Assembly: GCA_036960605.1 (NCBI GenBank)
Contig: JBALXI010000019.1
Coordinates: 1 to 64,000, forward strand
DNA length: 64,000 bases
Reading direction: 5' to 3'
Origin: Oleispira sp036960605
GTDB taxonomy: Bacteria; Pseudomonadota; Gammaproteobacteria; Pseudomonadales; Oceanobacteraceae
The translations under genes were made by a program, and so were the position numbers. This document shows, piece after piece, positions 42,660 to 52,158 of this stretch. Numbering within the stretch: position 1 is the stretch's first letter; each line of letters begins with the position of its first letter. The notes under the pieces are model-generated. The model was given only the letters and a program-made list of their open reading frames with translations. It made no database searches and was not told where the DNA came from.

Positions 42660-43163
42660 ATGAAATTTATACAGGCTACAAGCCTATTCTCAGGTTTTTT
42701 TATCAGTCTGCTAATGAGCAGTGCTCTGCATGCTCAAGATCCTATTTACACTCAAGATCCAGTCTTAGGCAACTGGCACACGGTTGATGATGAAACAGGT
42801 GAAATTAAAAGTTTGGTAACACTTTCACTCGCGGAAGATGGCACTATGGTTGGCGTTATTACTAAAGTTCTAAAAGAAGATGCCGGTAGTGGTCTTTGTG
42901 ACAAGTGCGAAGGTGATCAAAAAAACCAACCAATCGAAGGTATGCAGTTTATTTGGGATGTTGAACGCACGGCTGAAGGAGAGTGGGAGGATGGGCAGCT
43001 TTTAGACCCTGAATCAGGCACTGTCTACAATGGCAATATTACGCTTGGGGATAACCCAAGCGAGCTTGAAGTTCGAGGGTATGTTGGCATCTCTTTATTC
43101 GGTCGCTCACAGACCTGGCAGCGCGTTGAAGCAAGTGTTGAACTCAATAAGGAAGTGAAATAA
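42660..43163 (+). CDS. DUF2147 periplasmic protein
   Basis: Signal peptide ending HAQ/ALHA-QD, then GNWHTVDDETGEIKSLVTLSLAEDGTMVGVITKVL, matching DUF2147 (GxWxTxDDxTGxxKSxVxI). LCDKCEGD corresponds to the cysteine pair common in that family. 167 residues. Function unknown. It precedes the TRAP cluster by 189 bp and may or may not be related to it. Confidence 0.85.
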   Translation: MKFIQATSLFSGFFISLLMSSALHAQDPIYTQDPVLGNWHTVDDETGEIKSLVTLSLAEDGTMVGVITKVLKEDAGSGLCDKCEGDQKNQPIEGMQFIWDVERTAEGEWEDGQLLDPESGTVYNGNITLGDNPSELEVRGYVGISLFGRSQTWQRVEASVELNKEVK

Positions 43164-43352
43164 GGCCTACATTTGTTGTAAATTCCTACTCGACTGGCAG
43201 TAAAGGACCTTTGCTGACCAGTCGTTTGATTTATTATCCCCCATGATGCTATTTACGTCTAAATGATGAGCCTGCTAAAGGCTAGTAATGGTAACTAATT
43301 ACTGTATTATCGCAGGCCAAAATAACAAAAAATTACATATTCGGGGATTGAA

Positions 43353-44363
43353 ATGTACCTAAGCATTCGCACTGCCATAGCGGCACTTATTCTAATGACC
43401 ATGGCGGGTTGTAGTTCTATCTATACAACTACGGGTTGGTTTGCCTACGATTTCGCTGAAGATTACGCTATGCCGTATGTCATGAAGACAGATGATACGG
43501 AAATGGGCTGTGCAATGAGCGAAAGTATGACCCCGATGCTAATGGCTTTTAGCGAATTGACTTGGTCTCCTGACCGCTTAGCGACTTCCATGTATATGCA
43601 AGCGGGTGCGTGTGCTGAAGCAAGAGCGAATGAAGAAGGCTTAAGCTATCTTCGTGCTTATAAAGCGCAAAATATCGGTGAAGCAAAAGATGCTCGTATT
43701 CGTCAAAAACGTTTATTTGCACTAGCCGCGAATCGTCAATACAAAGGTTATAAGCACTTGGTCGCAGAGTTTGGTGAGCCGGGTGAAACTTGTCCAGATA
43801 TGGACGAAGAAGAAGAATTTTTCTGGATGCTAGGTCTGGTTAGTGGTCTGCAAGCAGTGATGAGTGATGTTCGCGGCCAAGGTGAAGTCGGCGTGCCAAA
43901 AGATATCGCCATGAAGTCTGTTCGTGGTAGTCAGTGTTTAGATGCTAAGCGCTGGTGGGGTATGCCAAAAGCGATGCAAGCAGCCGTTTGGACGATGATG
44001 CCTGACAATGCTCCCGATGGTGTTGATCCTTGGCAAGAACTTGCTGATGCAAGTGAGCTAGCGGGAGACGCAGGTGTACGTTTAGCACAAGCGGTTGAAG
44101 TCGTTATTGCTGATGGTTCAGGTAATGAAGAACGTTTACGCGATGCCATTCGCCGTCATGCACAATCCGTTAAAACAACGCCACCGAATGCTCAATACCG
44201 TATGTTAGACATCGTCGCCAATCAACAAGTTCTAGCGGTATCTGATCGTCTATGGACAGAAGCTACGGGTAGTCGTACTCCCATTGGTGGTCTAGGTACT
44301 TTCTGGGATGATCAATCTCCGGCAGAAGAAGCTTTAGACATTGATGATCTGTTGGGAGATTAA
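43353..44363 (+). CDS. Lipoprotein of a TRAP transporter cluster (TatT-like)
   Basis: Lipobox MTMAGC-SS gives acylated Cys20. The rest is mostly helical with alanine-rich helices (AMSESMTPMLMAFSELT, GACAEARANEEGL). In Treponema and many proteobacteria a helical TPR-like lipoprotein, TatT, accompanies a TRAP P subunit, and gene order and structure here fit. Pfam assignment was not checked. It is 5 bp from the binding-protein gene (translation likely coupled). Many Met and Asp/Glu near the end (EEALDIDDLLGD). Confidence 0.6.
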   Translation: MYLSIRTAIAALILMTMAGCSSIYTTTGWFAYDFAEDYAMPYVMKTDDTEMGCAMSESMTPMLMAFSELTWSPDRLATSMYMQAGACAEARANEEGLSYLRAYKAQNIGEAKDARIRQKRLFALAANRQYKGYKHLVAEFGEPGETCPDMDEEEEFFWMLGLVSGLQAVMSDVRGQGEVGVPKDIAMKSVRGSQCLDAKRWWGMPKAMQAAVWTMMPDNAPDGVDPWQELADASELAGDAGVRLAQAVEVVIADGSGNEERLRDAIRRHAQSVKTTPPNAQYRMLDIVANQQVLAVSDRLWTEATGSRTPIGGLGTFWDDQSPAEEALDIDDLLGD

Positions 44364-44367
44364 TCGC

Positions 44368-45375
44368 ATGCGTACAATTTTACTTTTTGCTCTGTTGTTG
44401 CCATCTTTGGTATTGGCGCAGATTCCTCAATCGAAATCGCTACCGAAGTTGAGTATTTGTGTTTTCGATCCGCTAGGGGCTAATGGTTCATTGTTTAATA
44501 CAATGAAAGATTATCGCACCGTGGCATTTGATTGGGGTGTTGATTTAGAACCTCGTGCTTATACTGATGAAAAAATTGCGGTCGATGATTTTAAAGCGGG
44601 CCAATGTGATGCAACATTAGTGACGGGTGCGCGGGCACGTCCATTCAATAAATTTACCACAACAATTGAAGCCATTGGCGCTATTAGTGATGAAAAGATG
44701 TTGCGTAAATTACTCGCAACTATCTCCAGTCCTAAAGCCGCGAAATACATGCGTGAAGGTCAATATGAAGTTGCAGGCATTATGCCAGCAGGTCCTATTT
44801 ACTTATTCACTCGTGATAAAACGATTGATACACTTGAAGAATTATCGGGTAAGCGCATCGCGACCATTGATTATGATGAGCCTTCAATCTTTATGGTAAA
44901 TCATATTGGTGCATCGATGGTGCCTTCCAATTCAGCGAACTTCTCGGGCAAATTTAATAATGGCAGTGTTGATATTGCCTATGCTCCTGCAGTGGCTTAC
45001 AAGCCACTTGAGCTTTATAAAGGTCTAGAAGACAACGGCGGTATTTTGCGTTTCGTTTTAGCGTATATGGATTTTCAGATTATTCTTCGTGCGGATAAAT
45101 TTCCTGAAGGCTTTGCTCAAAAATCACGAACGGCTGTTGCGAGTTACTTTGATCGTGTAAACGAATTTGTTGAAAAGGAAACCAAAGAAATTGATCCTAA
45201 ATACTGGATCGACTTGTCGGACAATGCTAAACAACAGTACGGCGGTATGTTACGTGATGTGCGTATTAAATTACGTGATCAGGGCGTTTACGATGGGAAA
45301 ATGTTAAAGCTGATGCGCAAGTTACGCTGTAAAGTGAACCCAGCAGCTGCAGAATGTGTTGAAAAACTAGAATAG
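44368..45375 (+). CDS. TRAP transporter solute-binding protein (P subunit, atypical)
   Basis: Signal peptide MRTILLFALLLPSLVLAQ, then a 316-residue periplasmic-binding fold: LSICVFDPLGANGSLFNTMKDYRTVAFDWG, DDFKAGQCDATLVTGARARPFNKFT, GSVDIAYAPAVAYKPLELYKGL. It resembles a family called putative solute-binding protein that travels with a fused TRAP permease. Start: ATG 44368 (GGGAG 9 bp upstream) rather than the longer frame from 44341, because it gives a proper signal peptide. Substrate unknown. Confidence 0.72.
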   Translation: MRTILLFALLLPSLVLAQIPQSKSLPKLSICVFDPLGANGSLFNTMKDYRTVAFDWGVDLEPRAYTDEKIAVDDFKAGQCDATLVTGARARPFNKFTTTIEAIGAISDEKMLRKLLATISSPKAAKYMREGQYEVAGIMPAGPIYLFTRDKTIDTLEELSGKRIATIDYDEPSIFMVNHIGASMVPSNSANFSGKFNNGSVDIAYAPAVAYKPLELYKGLEDNGGILRFVLAYMDFQIILRADKFPEGFAQKSRTAVASYFDRVNEFVEKETKEIDPKYWIDLSDNAKQQYGGMLRDVRIKLRDQGVYDGKMLKLMRKLRCKVNPAAAECVEKLE

Positions 45376-45436
45376 AAAAAGTTAGTGATTTCTATAATAA
45401 ATATAAAAAAGCAATACTCGAACATAGGTATCTACC

Positions 45437-47560
45437 ATGATCCAGACCCTTCGCTTGGCGAATCGAACTGGCTTTGAATGGCTGGCAGCAATGCCCGCCT
45501 TTTTGGTTTTAATTTTTGTCATTCTATTAAATACCAGCCACGCAACTCATGCTCAGTTACTGAAACTGGGTGAGAATGTATGGGATGGATATTTCCTATT
45601 ACGGTCTGATCCAGTTCAGCCCAGTTGCGAAATTAATGGCGATATCGATGCTCAGCTTGTTCGCTTGATCGCAGCAAATGCGGCGCCAGCCGAAGAGGAC
45701 GAATGGGATTTGTTTGACGAGGATCCTGAGCCTGTTGACGAAAACCTATTGCGACAATCTTTAGTCAATGCGCAAGCGGTTTGCCAGACCAAGCATCAAA
45801 CATTTGAGCAAACAGTTGATCGCATTACCCCTGCGGTAAGAGTATTTCGGGCGGTAGAACTGTCGGTTGCTGAGTTCGGTGAGTTTGGCTTGCATGCACA
45901 GCGTATTATGCTCGCCGTTCTGGTACTTATCTGTGGTATGACGGCGTTATTTAGACGTCACCATATTGCATTGCGCCCCATGGAAACGGTGATGGATTAT
46001 CGTGTTGCTGCTTCTGCACAAGTGCTTGCCGGTGGTATTTTATTCTTTTCGGTTTATAGCTTTAAAGAAGTTGTTTTTAATGCCGGCGTTACCGTCAGTG
46101 CTGAGCATGGCTTTTTGCATTATTTATGGATTATTGGTTTTGCTGCTTTTTTCTTATTGAGTCTCTATCAGTTTATCGTTGTGCCAAAAGAGGCTAAGCC
46201 AGGTGGTAGCTTCTTAAAAGCCCAGTTAGCTGTGCCTATCTACGCCACCATGTGCATCATTTCAGGCATCTACTTTTTCTCAAATGGACACGTCGCCGGT
46301 ATTGGTATTTACCTCAACCAGATGATGGAGCTGTCTCAGCTATTTTTAAACGTTGGCTTGTATGTTTGGATCGGTATGTTGGTTAAACGTACTCAAATGG
46401 CACAAGCGGTATTCAATGTTTTTCGTCCGTGGAATCTACCGCCTGAAATGCTAGCGGTCGTCGTTGTGATGATTGCAGCATTACCAACCGCTTATACTGG
46501 TGGCTCAGGTATTTTTGTCATCGCGATTGGTGGTTTGATTTATAACGAACTTCGTCGCGCCGGTGCGCGTCGTCAATTAGCGCTTGCGGCAACCGCGATG
46601 TCCGGCAGCATGGGTGTTGTTTTACGTCCTTGTTTATTGGTTGTTATTATCGCGGCACTGAATAAAGAGGTTACAACCGATCAACTGTTTGGTTGGGGAA
46701 TGAATGTTTTCTTATTAACCGCGGTTATCTTTGCAGCGATTGCCATGTTAACCAAGCAAGGCACTTTGAAAATTGAAAAAATAGCCGTTGCTTGGCCTGA
46801 GACTAAGAAAGCCTTATGGAAGTTGGTGCCTTATGGCATATTGATCGGCTTAACCTTGGCTTTCTATTCTGTCTTTTTGAATGCTCATTTGGATGAGTTC
46901 TCAGCGCCTTTCATTCTTCCTGTGATGTTATTAGTGGTATTAGTTTATGAGCGCATGGGCCAAGAGAATATGGGCCGTGAGCAGATGAATATCGACCATA
47001 TTGAAAATCGCTTGGAAGAGTCTTGGCAGGATCTGAAAAATGGTAATGATTCGATCGAGAAGACATTACGCGAAGCAACAACTGAAACGACGGGTCACAT
47101 CGGCGCGTTATTAATGTTGATGGGCTTATCGGTCAGTATTGGTGGCGTTATTGAACGCTCTCATATTATGGACCTTGTGCCGGGCAGCTTTGAATCTGTA
47201 TGGCTAGCCATGGGGCTGCTGGTTGCCATTCTTGTTGTGATTGGCATGATTATGGAACCTTATGGCGCCGTGATCTTGGTGAGCGCGACGTTTGCTTCGA
47301 TTGCTTACGACAGTGGTATTGATCCAGTGCATTTCTGGATGGTGACACTGGTTGCCTTTGAGCTGGGTTACTTGAGTCCACCTGTGGCATTGAATCATCT
47401 ACTCACCCGGCAAGTGGTGGGTGAGCGCGAAGTGGCCTTGGCATCACAAGAAGGCCATAACTTCTGGTATCGCCATGAGAAGATACTGCTGCCCTTAACG
47501 GTGATGGGAATATCGTTAATCATTGTTGCCTTCTTACCGTTGGCTATTGGTTACAGTTAA
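45437..47560 (+). CDS. Fused TRAP transporter permease (DctQ-DctM-like)
   Basis: 707 residues. An N-terminal helix (FEWLAAMPAFLVLIFVILLN) and an acidic extramembrane loop (about 90 residues with EEDEWDLFDEDPEPVDE) precede about a dozen or more helices. The M part includes AALPTAYTGGSGIFVIAIGGLIYNELRRAGARRQLALAATAMSGSMGVVLRPCLLVVIIA and GVIERSHIMDLVPG. This glycine/serine-rich discontinuous-helix pattern belongs to the TRAP large permease. DctQ and DctM are fused. It ends the operon with a terminator and is followed by the hexamer array. Confidence 0.8.
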   Translation: MIQTLRLANRTGFEWLAAMPAFLVLIFVILLNTSHATHAQLLKLGENVWDGYFLLRSDPVQPSCEINGDIDAQLVRLIAANAAPAEEDEWDLFDEDPEPVDENLLRQSLVNAQAVCQTKHQTFEQTVDRITPAVRVFRAVELSVAEFGEFGLHAQRIMLAVLVLICGMTALFRRHHIALRPMETVMDYRVAASAQVLAGGILFFSVYSFKEVVFNAGVTVSAEHGFLHYLWIIGFAAFFLLSLYQFIVVPKEAKPGGSFLKAQLAVPIYATMCIISGIYFFSNGHVAGIGIYLNQMMELSQLFLNVGLYVWIGMLVKRTQMAQAVFNVFRPWNLPPEMLAVVVVMIAALPTAYTGGSGIFVIAIGGLIYNELRRAGARRQLALAATAMSGSMGVVLRPCLLVVIIAALNKEVTTDQLFGWGMNVFLLTAVIFAAIAMLTKQGTLKIEKIAVAWPETKKALWKLVPYGILIGLTLAFYSVFLNAHLDEFSAPFILPVMLLVVLVYERMGQENMGREQMNIDHIENRLEESWQDLKNGNDSIEKTLREATTETTGHIGALLMLMGLSVSIGGVIERSHIMDLVPGSFESVWLAMGLLVAILVVIGMIMEPYGAVILVSATFASIAYDSGIDPVHFWMVTLVAFELGYLSPPVALNHLLTRQVVGEREVALASQEGHNFWYRHEKILLPLTVMGISLIIVAFLPLAIGYS

Positions 47561-47587
47561 ACAGCCTCTTGTTTGAATAGTTGTTTG

Positions 47588-47630
47588 TAAAAGCCTCGGT
47601 TTACTTTGAGTAAGTCGGGGCTTTTTTGTG
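47588..47630 (+). terminator. Terminator after the TRAP permease
   Basis: AAAAGCCTCGG pairs with TCGGGGCTTTTTT (one wobble) around a loop TTTACTTTGAGTAAG, with a run of six T. It precedes the hexamer array by 38 bp. Confidence 0.75.
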
Positions 47631-47667
47631 CCTGCTGATTGCACAGTGATCGTTGGTTGCCGTTAGG

Positions 47668-47752
47668 CAAAGACAAAGACAAAGACAAAGACAAAGACAA
47701 AGACAAAGACAAAGACAAAGACAAAGACAAAGACAAAGACAAAGACAAAGAC
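47668..47752. repeat. Hexanucleotide tandem array, CAAAGA (AAAGAC), 14 copies before an assembly gap
   Basis: Perfect array of 85 bp running into 96 unknown bases at 47753-47848, so the true copy number is not known. The unit length keeps any frame open, producing artefactual Lys-Asp, Arg-Gln, Ser-Leu or Leu-Cys repeats on the six frames; none looks like a real gene. Confidence 0.95.
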
Positions 47753-47848
47753 NNNNNNNNNNNNNNNNNNNNNNNNNNNNNNNNNNNNNNNNNNNNNNNN
47801 NNNNNNNNNNNNNNNNNNNNNNNNNNNNNNNNNNNNNNNNNNNNNNNN
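47753..47848. other. Assembly gap (96 N)
   Basis: Unresolved bases directly after the hexamer array. Any feature crossing it cannot be judged. Confidence 0.99.
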
Positions 47849-47859
47849 AGATAAAAGAG

Positions 47860-47907
47860 TTCACCACGGAGGCACAGAGACGCTTCGCTACACAGAGGAG
47901 AGCAAAG
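47860..47907 (+). repeat. Dispersed ACCACRGAGG-CACAGAG repeat, copy 1
   Basis: ACCACGGAGGCACAGAGACG, then CTTCGCTACACAGAGGAGAGCAAAG split over 47881-47907. It matches copy 3 (54297-54340, opposite strand) over almost the whole length and copy 2 (54185-54226) in its first half. Other bacteria carry similar CACAGAG-type intergenic repeats. It is preceded by AGATAAAAGAG, a purine-rich arm also seen before copy 2. Confidence 0.75.
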
Positions 47908-47923
47908 GCAGGAGCCGAACTAA

Positions 47924-47980
47924 GGCTACAGGGAAGTATTTACGCCGTTTTGTGGAATAAATACCCAATCAGGGATCGTT
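47924..47980 (+). repeat. Dispersed TACAGGGARGTAYTTACG repeat, copy C
   Basis: GGCTACAGGGAAGTATTTAC followed by GCCG then TGTGGAATAAATACCC: the right half of the element seen complete at 6849-6957. The left half is missing and its place is taken by the CACAGAG repeat, so the two families abut. Confidence 0.6.
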
Positions 47981-48031
47981 TTTAAAACCTGCTGAATAGT
48001 TACAAATTCTCATTGAAAGAATTGCATGCAC

Positions 48032-48060
48032 AAAAAAGGGAGGCTATAAAAGCCTCCCTT
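48032..48060 (-). terminator. Terminator after nhaD
   Basis: On the minus strand AAGGGAGGC / GCCTCCCTT (9-bp perfect stem, 7-base loop TTTTATA) followed by six T. Confidence 0.9.
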
Positions 48061-48081
48061 ATCGTATTGCTAGTCTATTAA

Positions 48082-49495
48082 TTATCCGTTGATTAAGTAG
48101 TGAGTATAAATACTCGCGGCATAGCCAAGGGCAATAACCGGTGTCCATTTTAAGTGACTAAAGAACGTATAGTGCCCACGAGCTTGGCCCATAAGCGCCA
48201 CACCCGCAGCAGAACCGACAGATAACAAACTGCCACCCACACCTGCTGTCAGTGTGACTAATAGCCAATGGAATTCAGACATATCAGGATTCATGGTTAA
48301 TACGGCGAACATTACGGGAATGTTGTCTACGATAGCCGACATAATACCGACAAGTATATTGGCAACGTCTGGGCCTAACTCTCCATAGATATAGGCGGAC
48401 GACATACTTAAGTAACCAATGAAGCCTAAGCCACCGACTGAAAGGATTACGCCGTAGAAGAAGAATAAAGTATCCCACTCTGACTTTGCCACCTTGTCAA
48501 AAATATCAAAGCCATCGTGATTCGGTTCGCTGCTTGGAGGAAGGTCAATAGTATCCAGTGATGCGCTGCCTTCTTTAAAGCGACGAATATAAAATCCGTA
48601 AAGTTTCAAATAACCCAAACCAAACATCATGCCGTATACCGGAGGCAAGTGTAGGAAGTTGTGGAAGCTAACCGCGGTGACGATGGTCATTAAGAAAAGG
48701 CCAACAATTTGTAAACCACCCGGCTTAATCTTAACTGCTTCACCAGAGTCAGGATTCGGAGTGCCCGACGGCAATGCAAAGTGCATAATTGCTGCAGGAA
48801 TAACGAAGTTAACCACTGAAGGCAGAAATAGGTTAAAGAAGGTAGAGAATTCGACAAGGCCTTTCTGCCAAACCATTAACGTTGTGATATCACCAAATGG
48901 GCTGAAAGCGCCGCCGGCATTAGCAGCCACTACGATGTTAATACACGCGATACCGATGAAAGCAGGCTTGCCTTCGCCAACTGCCATGACGACCGCACAC
49001 ATAATAAGTGCTGTGGTTAAGTTATCGGCAATTGGTGATATGAAAAAGGCGAGAATACCGGTTAGCCAGAATAATGATTTATAGCTGAAACCTTTAGCGA
49101 CAAGCCAGCTACGTAAGGCATCAAAAACACCACGTTCTAGCATAGCGTTAATGTAGGTCATGGCGACCATTAGGAAAAAGAATAATTCAGCGTACTCAAG
49201 AAAGTTGTGGCGAATTGCGACTTCAGCAGAATGAGGGAAGCCATTATTGGCGTAGACTGCGGCAATCATGATCCAGATAATGCCAGCTGAGATCATTACG
49301 GGTTTAGATTTACGCATGTGTATTTGTTCTTCAAAAATCACTAGGATGTAACCTAGAACAAATACGGTAATAGCAGCATAACCAACCCAATGCGATGTTA
49401 AATCAATCCATTCTTGATCACCGCCAGAGGCAAAGGCTAAACTTGGAAAAAGCAAAAACACGAAAGGTGTCAAGCAGGATGCTAAAAATTTCATT
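48082..49495 (-). CDS. nhaD: NhaD-type Na+/H+ antiporter
   Basis: Inner-membrane sodium/proton antiporter of the NhaD family (IT superfamily), typical of marine and haloalkaliphilic bacteria. About 470 residues with 12-13 helices; the signal-like N terminus (FVFLLFPSLAFAS) is usual here. Conserved blocks include LLEYAELFFFLMVAMTYINAM, ISPIADNLTTALIM, INIVVAANAGGAFSPFGDITTLMVW and VDNIPVMFAVLTMNP, the last with the TM aspartate. I start at ATG 49495 (AGGAAAC upstream) rather than the frame's ten-residue longer start. Confidence 0.93.
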
Positions 49496-49661
49496 ATGTT
49501 TCCTGTCAGTATGATGGGTGTCACTGCCGTGGATTATAGACATTGATTGCACCAAATCAAAGCAGATTACTTGACTCAGGTAGTGGTTATGGACAAATAG
49601 CAAGAATGCTTGAGTATAATTACGTAAATAAACTAAAAGTATTGTAGGTAAAGTTAAAGTA

Positions 49662-50147
49662 ATGAAGATTTTAATCACGGGTGGAACTCTCGATAAGCAA
49701 TATAACCCTTTAAATGGTGAGCTTATTTTTAATCAGTCTTCTTTGGCTGACATGCTGGCTCAATCAAGAAGTACTGTTGAAACAGAGCTAGAAATATTAA
49801 TGCTGAAAGACAGTCTAGAAATGAAGGATGACGATCGGCAGGTGCTATCGTCTGCGTGTAATGCTTGTGAGCAGACGCAAATAATCATTACCCATGGTAC
49901 GGATACGATGGTGGAATCGGCGCAAGCGATTGCTGCTCAATTAAGTCCTAGTAAAACAGTTGTGCTGTTAGGGGCGATGGTGCCTTATCAGTTCAAAGGC
50001 TCTGATGCTTTGTATAACTTAGGTTGTGCGATGTCAGCGGTGCAGGTTTTGCCAGCGGGAGTCTACATCACGATGAATGGTCAGGTCTTTGATTACCGCG
50101 AAGTGAAAAAGAACCGAGCAATAGGGCAGTTTGTTAAACAGCCCTAG
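49662..50147 (+). CDS. Short asparaginase-domain protein (N-terminal domain only)
   Basis: 161 residues. It contains the asparaginase signatures of the N-terminal domain, TGGTLDKQ near the start with the catalytic Thr, THGTDTMVESA with the second Thr-Asp, and GAMVPYQFKGSDALYNLGCA. The C-terminal domain that completes type I/II asparaginases is absent; the protein ends at KNRAIGQFVKQP. Such single-domain members occur in gammaproteobacteria as a separate family, so this is not obviously a truncation. Whether it hydrolyses asparagine is unclear. Confidence 0.75.
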   Translation: MKILITGGTLDKQYNPLNGELIFNQSSLADMLAQSRSTVETELEILMLKDSLEMKDDDRQVLSSACNACEQTQIIITHGTDTMVESAQAIAAQLSPSKTVVLLGAMVPYQFKGSDALYNLGCAMSAVQVLPAGVYITMNGQVFDYREVKKNRAIGQFVKQP

Positions 50148-50192
50148 TTGACTCAATTTATAGCTTTCGAGTAATGGATTTCAATCGGTAGC

Positions 50193-52052
50193 TTAGGTTA
50201 AATCTTCAGCGATAAAGCCACCGGTTTGATGCGCCCAAAGTTGAGCATAAATACCTTGCTGTTTAATCAGTTCCTGATGGCTACCTTGTTCGACAATCTT
50301 GCCTTCATCAATCACGATCAAGCGATCCATTGCCGCGATGGTGGATAAACGGTGGGCAATGGCGATCACTGTTTTACCGACCATTAATTGATAAAGGCTT
50401 TGCTGAATGGCAGCTTCGACTTCTGAATCGAGTGCCGAAGTCGCTTCGTCTAATAACAAGATAGGCGCATCTTTTAATAAAACTCGAGCAATGGCAATGC
50501 GCTGACGTTGGCCCCCTGAAAGCTTAACCCCGCGTTCACCGACTTGAGCGTCTAAGCCGGTATTGCCATTATGATCGACTAACTCTTTAATAAACTCATG
50601 GGCTTCAGCTAACGTTATGGCTTGCAGTAATTCTGCTTCAGTCGCCTCAGGGCGACCGTACAAAATATTCTCTCTAACAGATCGATGTAAGAGGGACGTA
50701 TCTTGAGTCACCATGGCGATATGAGCGCGCAAAGACTCTTGCTGTACCTTGGCTATATCTTGATCATCAATATGAATGGTGCCGGACTCTAGGTCGTAGA
50801 ATCTCATTAGAGCGTTAACCAGAGTTGATTTCCCAGCACCAGAACGGCCAACCAAACCGACCTTTTCGCCCGGCTTGATATGCAGGTTTAAACCATCAAT
50901 AATTCGGCGCTGGCTGATTTTTCCTTCTTCGTCATTAATCGCGTAGCTAAAGTTCATGTCTTTAAACTTTATGTCGCCGTTGTTTACCACTAGTGGCTTG
51001 GCATCCTTAACATCGGTAATGAGTAAAGGTTGAGACAGCGTTCCCATGCCATCGATGACGGTGCCAATATTTTCAAATAAAGCGCTGACTTCCCACATGA
51101 TCCACTGAGCCATGCCGTTCAAGCGCAAAGATAAGCTGATCGCAATCGTAATCGCACCGATACCAATCGCGTTTTCTTGCCACAGGTAAATTGATAAGCC
51201 TGAAATCACAAAAACTAATAGATAATTTAGCGCATGAATACTGGCGTTCAACCCCGTAGCTAAACGCATCTGTTGATACACCGTCGAGAGAAAGCCTTGC
51301 ATGCCTTGCTGGGCATAAGTCGCTTCTCTTTGTGTATGTGAAAACAGTTTCACCGTAGAAATATTGCTATAAGAATCAACAATTCGGCCCGTCATGGTTG
51401 AACGAGCATCGGCTTGAGCGGTTGATACCGATTTTAATTTAGGCACAAAATATAATTGCAGGGCAATATACAGAACCAGCCAGACTAATAGCGGCAGCAT
51501 AAGGCGAATATCAGCTTGCGCTATGATCACGAGCATCGAGAGGAAATAGACAATCACGTAGACCATGACATCGAGTAATTTAGTCACGGTTTCGCGCACC
51601 GCTAAAGAGGTCTGCATCACCTTGGTCGCAATGCGCCCGGCAAATTCATCCTGATAAAAGCCCAAGCTTTGTTTTAACAAATAACGGTGGGCTAACCAGC
51701 GAATGAGCATAGGGTAATTGCCGAGTAGCGTTTGATGCACAATAGCGGCGTGTAATAAGACGAGCGCGGGCAGCGCAATCAGAACGATGGCTCCCATGGT
51801 GATTAACGTTTGGCTTTCTTCATCCCAAAAGGTGGCTCTATCTTTAGTTGCCAGCCATTCAACCAACTCCCCCATAAAACTAAACAGAGACACTTCCAGC
51901 ATGGCTAAAGCGGCGGTTAAAACGGCCATTAACAATAAAGGGATTTCTATGCCTTGGCTGTAATGACGGCAGAACGCAAAAACACCCTTAGGAGGCTGCT
52001 CTGGTTCTTGAGTTGGAAAGGGTTTTATCAATTTTTCAAAAAAAGAAAACAT
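50193..52052 (-). CDS. ABC exporter, fused permease and ATPase
   Basis: 619 residues: six-helix ABC transmembrane region at about 30-340, then a nucleotide-binding domain with Walker A GLVGRSGAGKST, signature LSGGQRQRIAIARVLL and Walker B ILLLDEATSALDSEVE. Similar to MsbA/LmrA-like and to the ABC-B multidrug group. Homo- or heterodimer partner not seen. Substrate unknown. Divergent from cinA. Confidence 0.92.
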   Translation of the reverse strand: MFSFFEKLIKPFPTQEPEQPPKGVFAFCRHYSQGIEIPLLLMAVLTAALAMLEVSLFSFMGELVEWLATKDRATFWDEESQTLITMGAIVLIALPALVLLHAAIVHQTLLGNYPMLIRWLAHRYLLKQSLGFYQDEFAGRIATKVMQTSLAVRETVTKLLDVMVYVIVYFLSMLVIIAQADIRLMLPLLVWLVLYIALQLYFVPKLKSVSTAQADARSTMTGRIVDSYSNISTVKLFSHTQREATYAQQGMQGFLSTVYQQMRLATGLNASIHALNYLLVFVISGLSIYLWQENAIGIGAITIAISLSLRLNGMAQWIMWEVSALFENIGTVIDGMGTLSQPLLITDVKDAKPLVVNNGDIKFKDMNFSYAINDEEGKISQRRIIDGLNLHIKPGEKVGLVGRSGAGKSTLVNALMRFYDLESGTIHIDDQDIAKVQQESLRAHIAMVTQDTSLLHRSVRENILYGRPEATEAELLQAITLAEAHEFIKELVDHNGNTGLDAQVGERGVKLSGGQRQRIAIARVLLKDAPILLLDEATSALDSEVEAAIQQSLYQLMVGKTVIAIAHRLSTIAAMDRLIVIDEGKIVEQGSHQELIKQQGIYAQLWAHQTGGFIAEDLT

Positions 52053-52158
52053 AGTGTTTCACGCAACTAATATCGTAGTAATTGGACTAGGATACACATA
52101 TCATCAATAAAAGCAGATACTTTCATTCATCTAAGTCCATTTTCAAAGGCAATCAGTA

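Noticed and set aside
47557..47985. Frames with Lys-Asp, Arg-Gln, Ser-Leu and Leu-Cys repeats
   Set aside because: They are translations of the hexamer array and run into the N gap; no start with a ribosome-binding site supports any of them.
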